Assembly: GCF_002154695.1 (NCBI RefSeq)
Contig: NZ_MTAV01000108.1
Location: 72,599 to 136,598, forward strand
Length of the DNA: 64,000 nt
Origin: Nostoc sp. T09
Lineage (GTDB): Bacteria > Cyanobacteriota > Cyanobacteriia > Cyanobacteriales > Nostocaceae
Direction: 5' to 3'
Shown here piece after piece: positions 62,201-64,000 of the stretch. Positions within the stretch are counted from its first letter, which is position 1; the number at the start of each line of letters is the position of its first letter. Position numbers and translations under genes: made by a program. The notes under the pieces are model-generated. The model saw nothing but the letters and a program-made list of their open reading frames with translations, was not told the DNA's origin and did not search any database.

Positions 62201-63510
62201 TCTAGCTTAGAAAAAGGTGGATCGGCGAGCAAGTTTTGTTTAGCAAAGATACACAACTCGCGCACTGGCTTGCTAATTTGGTAACCACCTTCTACCGGGA
62301 CAAAGAAACGCTGTAAACGTTCTGGAGAGATGTTTGCTACTTGGCTAGGATTGTAGATACCAATCCTAGCTTTCTCAATTACTACATCATTGATATCGCT
62401 GGCAAAAATTTGGATGGGTGTATTGATTACCTGATCGCTCAAAAACTCCAGCAAGCTAATGGCCAGCGAGTAAGCTTCTTCACCTGTTGAACATCCTGCT
62501 ACCCAGATGCGGATAGGCGAATCTGGCGTGCGCTTCTGGGTAATAATCGGAAATACTGTTGTCTTTAAAACTTCAAAGACTTCAGGATCGCGGAAAAAAC
62601 TGGTAACAGTAATCAGCACATCTTGATATAACGCTTTTACTTCGTCTGGATGCTGTTCGAGATACTTGACGTAATCTTCCAATCTTTCCAGCTTGTACAA
62701 AACCATCCGCCGTAGGATGCGCCGCTTGAGAGTGGTTCGCTTGTAGTGGTTAAAGTCAACTCCCGTAGCAGCTCGTAGTAAATTAAAAACTGTCGCGAGA
62801 GTATCCCCTCTCTCTGAAATTACCTCAGGCTGTTTTGTTGGAGTCTGGGCGTTGATATAGGGATGAGCGCTGATTCTTGCCAGTTGCTCAGCAATCTCTT
62901 GCGGCGTCAGGACAAAGTCTACATAACCCGAAGCTACGGCGGTGTTTGGCATACTACTGACTTTTGCCGATTGCTCACACTGGGCAAAGGTAATGCCACC
63001 AGCTGCTTTGATGCTTTCCAATCCCCTTGCGCCATCTGAATCACCCCCCGACAGCACAACTGCGATCGCTTTGCTTTTTCGCTCCTCTGCTAAGGATAAA
63101 AAGAAAGCATCCACTGACATAAAATGCCCAGAGATGTGCCCACGCGGAGTCAGCTGCAACACTCCTTGAGAAATGGACATCTTAGCATTGGGGGGAATCA
63201 CGTAGACATGATTCGGTTCCACAACCATACCATCCTGCACTTCAATTACAGGCATGTTGCTTTGTCTTCCCAGAATTTCACTCAACAAACTTCTTTGATT
63301 GGGACTCAAGTGCTGAATTATCACAAATGCCATACCAGTATCATTTGGCAAATGGCTCAACAACTCTGTAAAAGCCTCCAATCCACCAGCAGAACCTCCC
63401 ATCGCCACAATTGGAAATAATTCATGCTGATTATTCTGCTGCTCTTCATTAGATGCATTAGCAGCAGGGGAATTGGCTTGAGATTTTTTGGAAGACCGCC
63501 TAGTGTTCAT
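59287..63510 (-). CDS. CheB-CheR-PAS-histidine kinase-receiver hybrid
   Basis: A 1407-residue signalling protein. CheB methylesterase domain about 30-215 (GGSAGGLEAF, IIQHLSPNQ, VVLSGGDSDGARGL), CheR methyltransferase about 235-500 (LKRRILRRM, AGCSTGEEAYSLA near 337, CRNVLIYL), a long coiled coil about 660-760 rich in EEIxSxNEEL, one or two PAS domains about 765-1000, histidine kinase with H-box LSHELRNPLNS (His about 1029), LLSNAIKF, DTGRGI and GLGLGLSIV, and a receiver about 1280-1400 with VDDEAD, LLSDIGLP, ALTAYA and AKPIEP. All phosphotransfer residues are present. No receptor or other chemotaxis gene is adjacent, so input and output are unknown. Confidence 0.94.
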   Translation of the reverse strand: MNTRRSSKKSQANSPAANASNEEQQNNQHELFPIVAMGGSAGGLEAFTELLSHLPNDTGMAFVIIQHLSPNQRSLLSEILGRQSNMPVIEVQDGMVVEPNHVYVIPPNAKMSISQGVLQLTPRGHISGHFMSVDAFFLSLAEERKSKAIAVVLSGGDSDGARGLESIKAAGGITFAQCEQSAKVSSMPNTAVASGYVDFVLTPQEIAEQLARISAHPYINAQTPTKQPEVISERGDTLATVFNLLRAATGVDFNHYKRTTLKRRILRRMVLYKLERLEDYVKYLEQHPDEVKALYQDVLITVTSFFRDPEVFEVLKTTVFPIITQKRTPDSPIRIWVAGCSTGEEAYSLAISLLEFLSDQVINTPIQIFASDINDVVIEKARIGIYNPSQVANISPERLQRFFVPVEGGYQISKPVRELCIFAKQNLLADPPFSKLDLITCRNVLIYLGAAVQKKLLPIFHYGLQPNAFLMLGTSETVGEFTDLFSLVDRKHKIYSRKMAPARLGIDLIASNYPLASVNTQPAMSGDIWNDLEIQKEADRIVLNQYAPVGVIINSELEILQFRGQTSFYLQPAPGRPSFNLLKMAREELRLDLRTAINQAKKREVPVRKDGIQIKNNEQIREISIDVVPFKSHTAKEHLFLVLFKEMPLSATAEVEPVNDGRVRSAGRRQTSAEQEIKRLKLELEGTKGHLQSIIEEQQATNQDLRAANEEILSSNEELQSTNEELETAKEEIQASNEELNTINDELQRRNFESTQVSNDLQNLLSSINIPILMLGGDLRIRRFTPSARNLFNLIPSDVGRPISDINHNLNIPDLEQQILEVIGTLNLKAQEVQDEEGHWYDLRIRPYRTIDNKIDGAVVMLVDIDGLKRSAEQLRVSRDYAEAIVDTVRESIVLLNLDLQVIRANRSFYETFHLLPSETEQHSIFELGNGQWNEPQLRSLLEGILPSNTPFQNIEVEYQFEAIGYKIVRLNARKITHIENKELILLLIEDITQQKQLEAERAQLLALEQTARAAAETANRAKDEFLSVLSHELRNPLNSLLGWAQLLRRTDLDAAIINQGLEAIERSANAQAQLIGDLLDISRISAGRLRLDAEPIKLVTVIEAAVEVVRLSAEAKNIQIETRLDRTDRRINADPNRLQQVFWNLLSNAIKFTPTGGRIAIALEYTDFHAQIQVNDTGRGIKADFLPFIFERFRQADGSRRRSNPGLGLGLSIVRHLVELHGGTVEAESPGEDQGATFTVRLPLQTHSTEISLPTTRQLIALQDQLEVPTGNITSLAGVRVLIVDDEADIRQLFAIILEQYGVEVTAVASASAALSTLRANPNGYDVLLSDIGLPEQDGYDLIRQVRTLDTEAGGQIPAAALTAYAAPTEHTEALAAGFQMHIAKPIEPTQLLFIVASLAGRIRNA

Positions 63511-64000
63511 GATATGAGCAGTTAATAATGTGGAGAGTGTTGTTTTGATTGCTCAAAACAACAGATATGGTTTGTATTGTTTATAGAGATAAATGTGAGC
63601 AAGTAACAGACTAAAGCTTGAATTTAAACATGATTATTTATGCTTAAGTGCGATTAAAATTTAGCTTACTTTCAGTAATGTATAGCGTAATTTTGCTATC
63701 CTAACTCTCTTGGCAATTTCTATTTGACTATAGTATTTATATTATGCAATAAAATGTTACTTTAATTAATAAATTGATGGATTGACTCATCGCTCAGAAG
63801 TTTAAAGCCAGTGGCTTTTTCCTTCATTTGTAGCATCTGGCATTGGGCAATGCCTACCAAAATCCGGATATGGTGGGCATTGCCCACCCTACAGATACTC
63901 TTTCAATTCAGCCATTCACGCCAGGTTTTGGCACAACCAATAGACTTCTTGCAGAAGTCGGTTAAAGGGAAAGGGGAAAAGGGGAAAGGAACTCAAAACC
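63511..64000. other. Upstream region of the hybrid kinase, with repeats
   Basis: AT-rich, no gene recognised. 63841-63900 is a GGGCATTGCCCACCCTAC core of the MITE-like family without arms, and 63941-64000 is the start of a TAGACTTCTTG element that runs out of the window. Confidence 0.6.
63941..64000. repeat. Dispersed element, TAGACTTCTTG family (cut by window end)
   Basis: Sixty bases matching 31365-31424 with two mismatches, including the AAAGGGGAAAAGGGG run and GGAACTCAAAACC. Confidence 0.85.

Overview
The window reads as chromosome of a filamentous, probably heterocyst-forming cyanobacterium of the Nostoc/Anabaena type. Support comes from many GCGATCGC (HIP1) octamers, a phycobiliprotein lyase, a cyanobacterial RNA-binding protein, paired flavodiiron proteins, large Ser/Thr kinases fused to sensor or histidine kinase domains, a modular NRPS/PKS locus and the dispersed short repeats usual in these genomes. 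No transposase, phage gene or CRISPR array was seen.

Layout. 0-9 kb: Na+/H+ antiporter; a minus-strand set coaX, TrkA-type NAD-binding protein and DUF3124 lipoprotein; a flavodiiron pair (canonical Flv3-type, then ligand-poor Flv1-type); an RRM protein; a CpcS/CpeS-type bilin lyase. 9.7-14.4 kb: RND efflux adaptor and pump. 14.5-20 kb: a glycosyltransferase, then the conserved block rplS, tRNA-Trp(CCA), secE, nusG, rplK, rplA, L10 leader, rplJ, rplL. 20-31 kb: three paralogous Ser/Thr kinases with different C-terminal domains, an orphan receiver domain, a ParD/ParE pair, a VanY-like peptidase and an ABC transporter carrying two FHA domains.

31.6-51.7 kb holds a natural-product locus. On the minus strand the order is NRPS (A with inserted N-methyltransferase, T, C, A with inserted PilZ-like domain, T), NRPS (C, A with inserted PilZ-like domain, T), then PKS (KS, AT, KR, ACP) and a thioesterase split off by a one-base frameshift. 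A plus-strand methyltransferase and two-gene ABC exporter follow. Read from the pocket residues, the line would join an N-methylated aromatic residue (Tyr/Phe-like), Ser, Phe and one malonate unit. The ketoreductase has His at the catalytic Tyr position, so the keto group may remain. The PilZ-like domains embedded in two adenylation domains are the most unusual feature of the window and suggest, as inference only, second-messenger or allosteric control of peptide assembly.

51.8-64 kb: a giant Ser/Thr kinase-ATPase-GAF-histidine kinase, a membrane-anchored GHL10-like glycosidase and a CheB-CheR-PAS-histidine kinase-receiver hybrid. Short repeats occur throughout. Several have entered reading frames (coaX, all three adenylation domains, a condensation domain, the KS-AT linker) and encode low-complexity peptide loops there.
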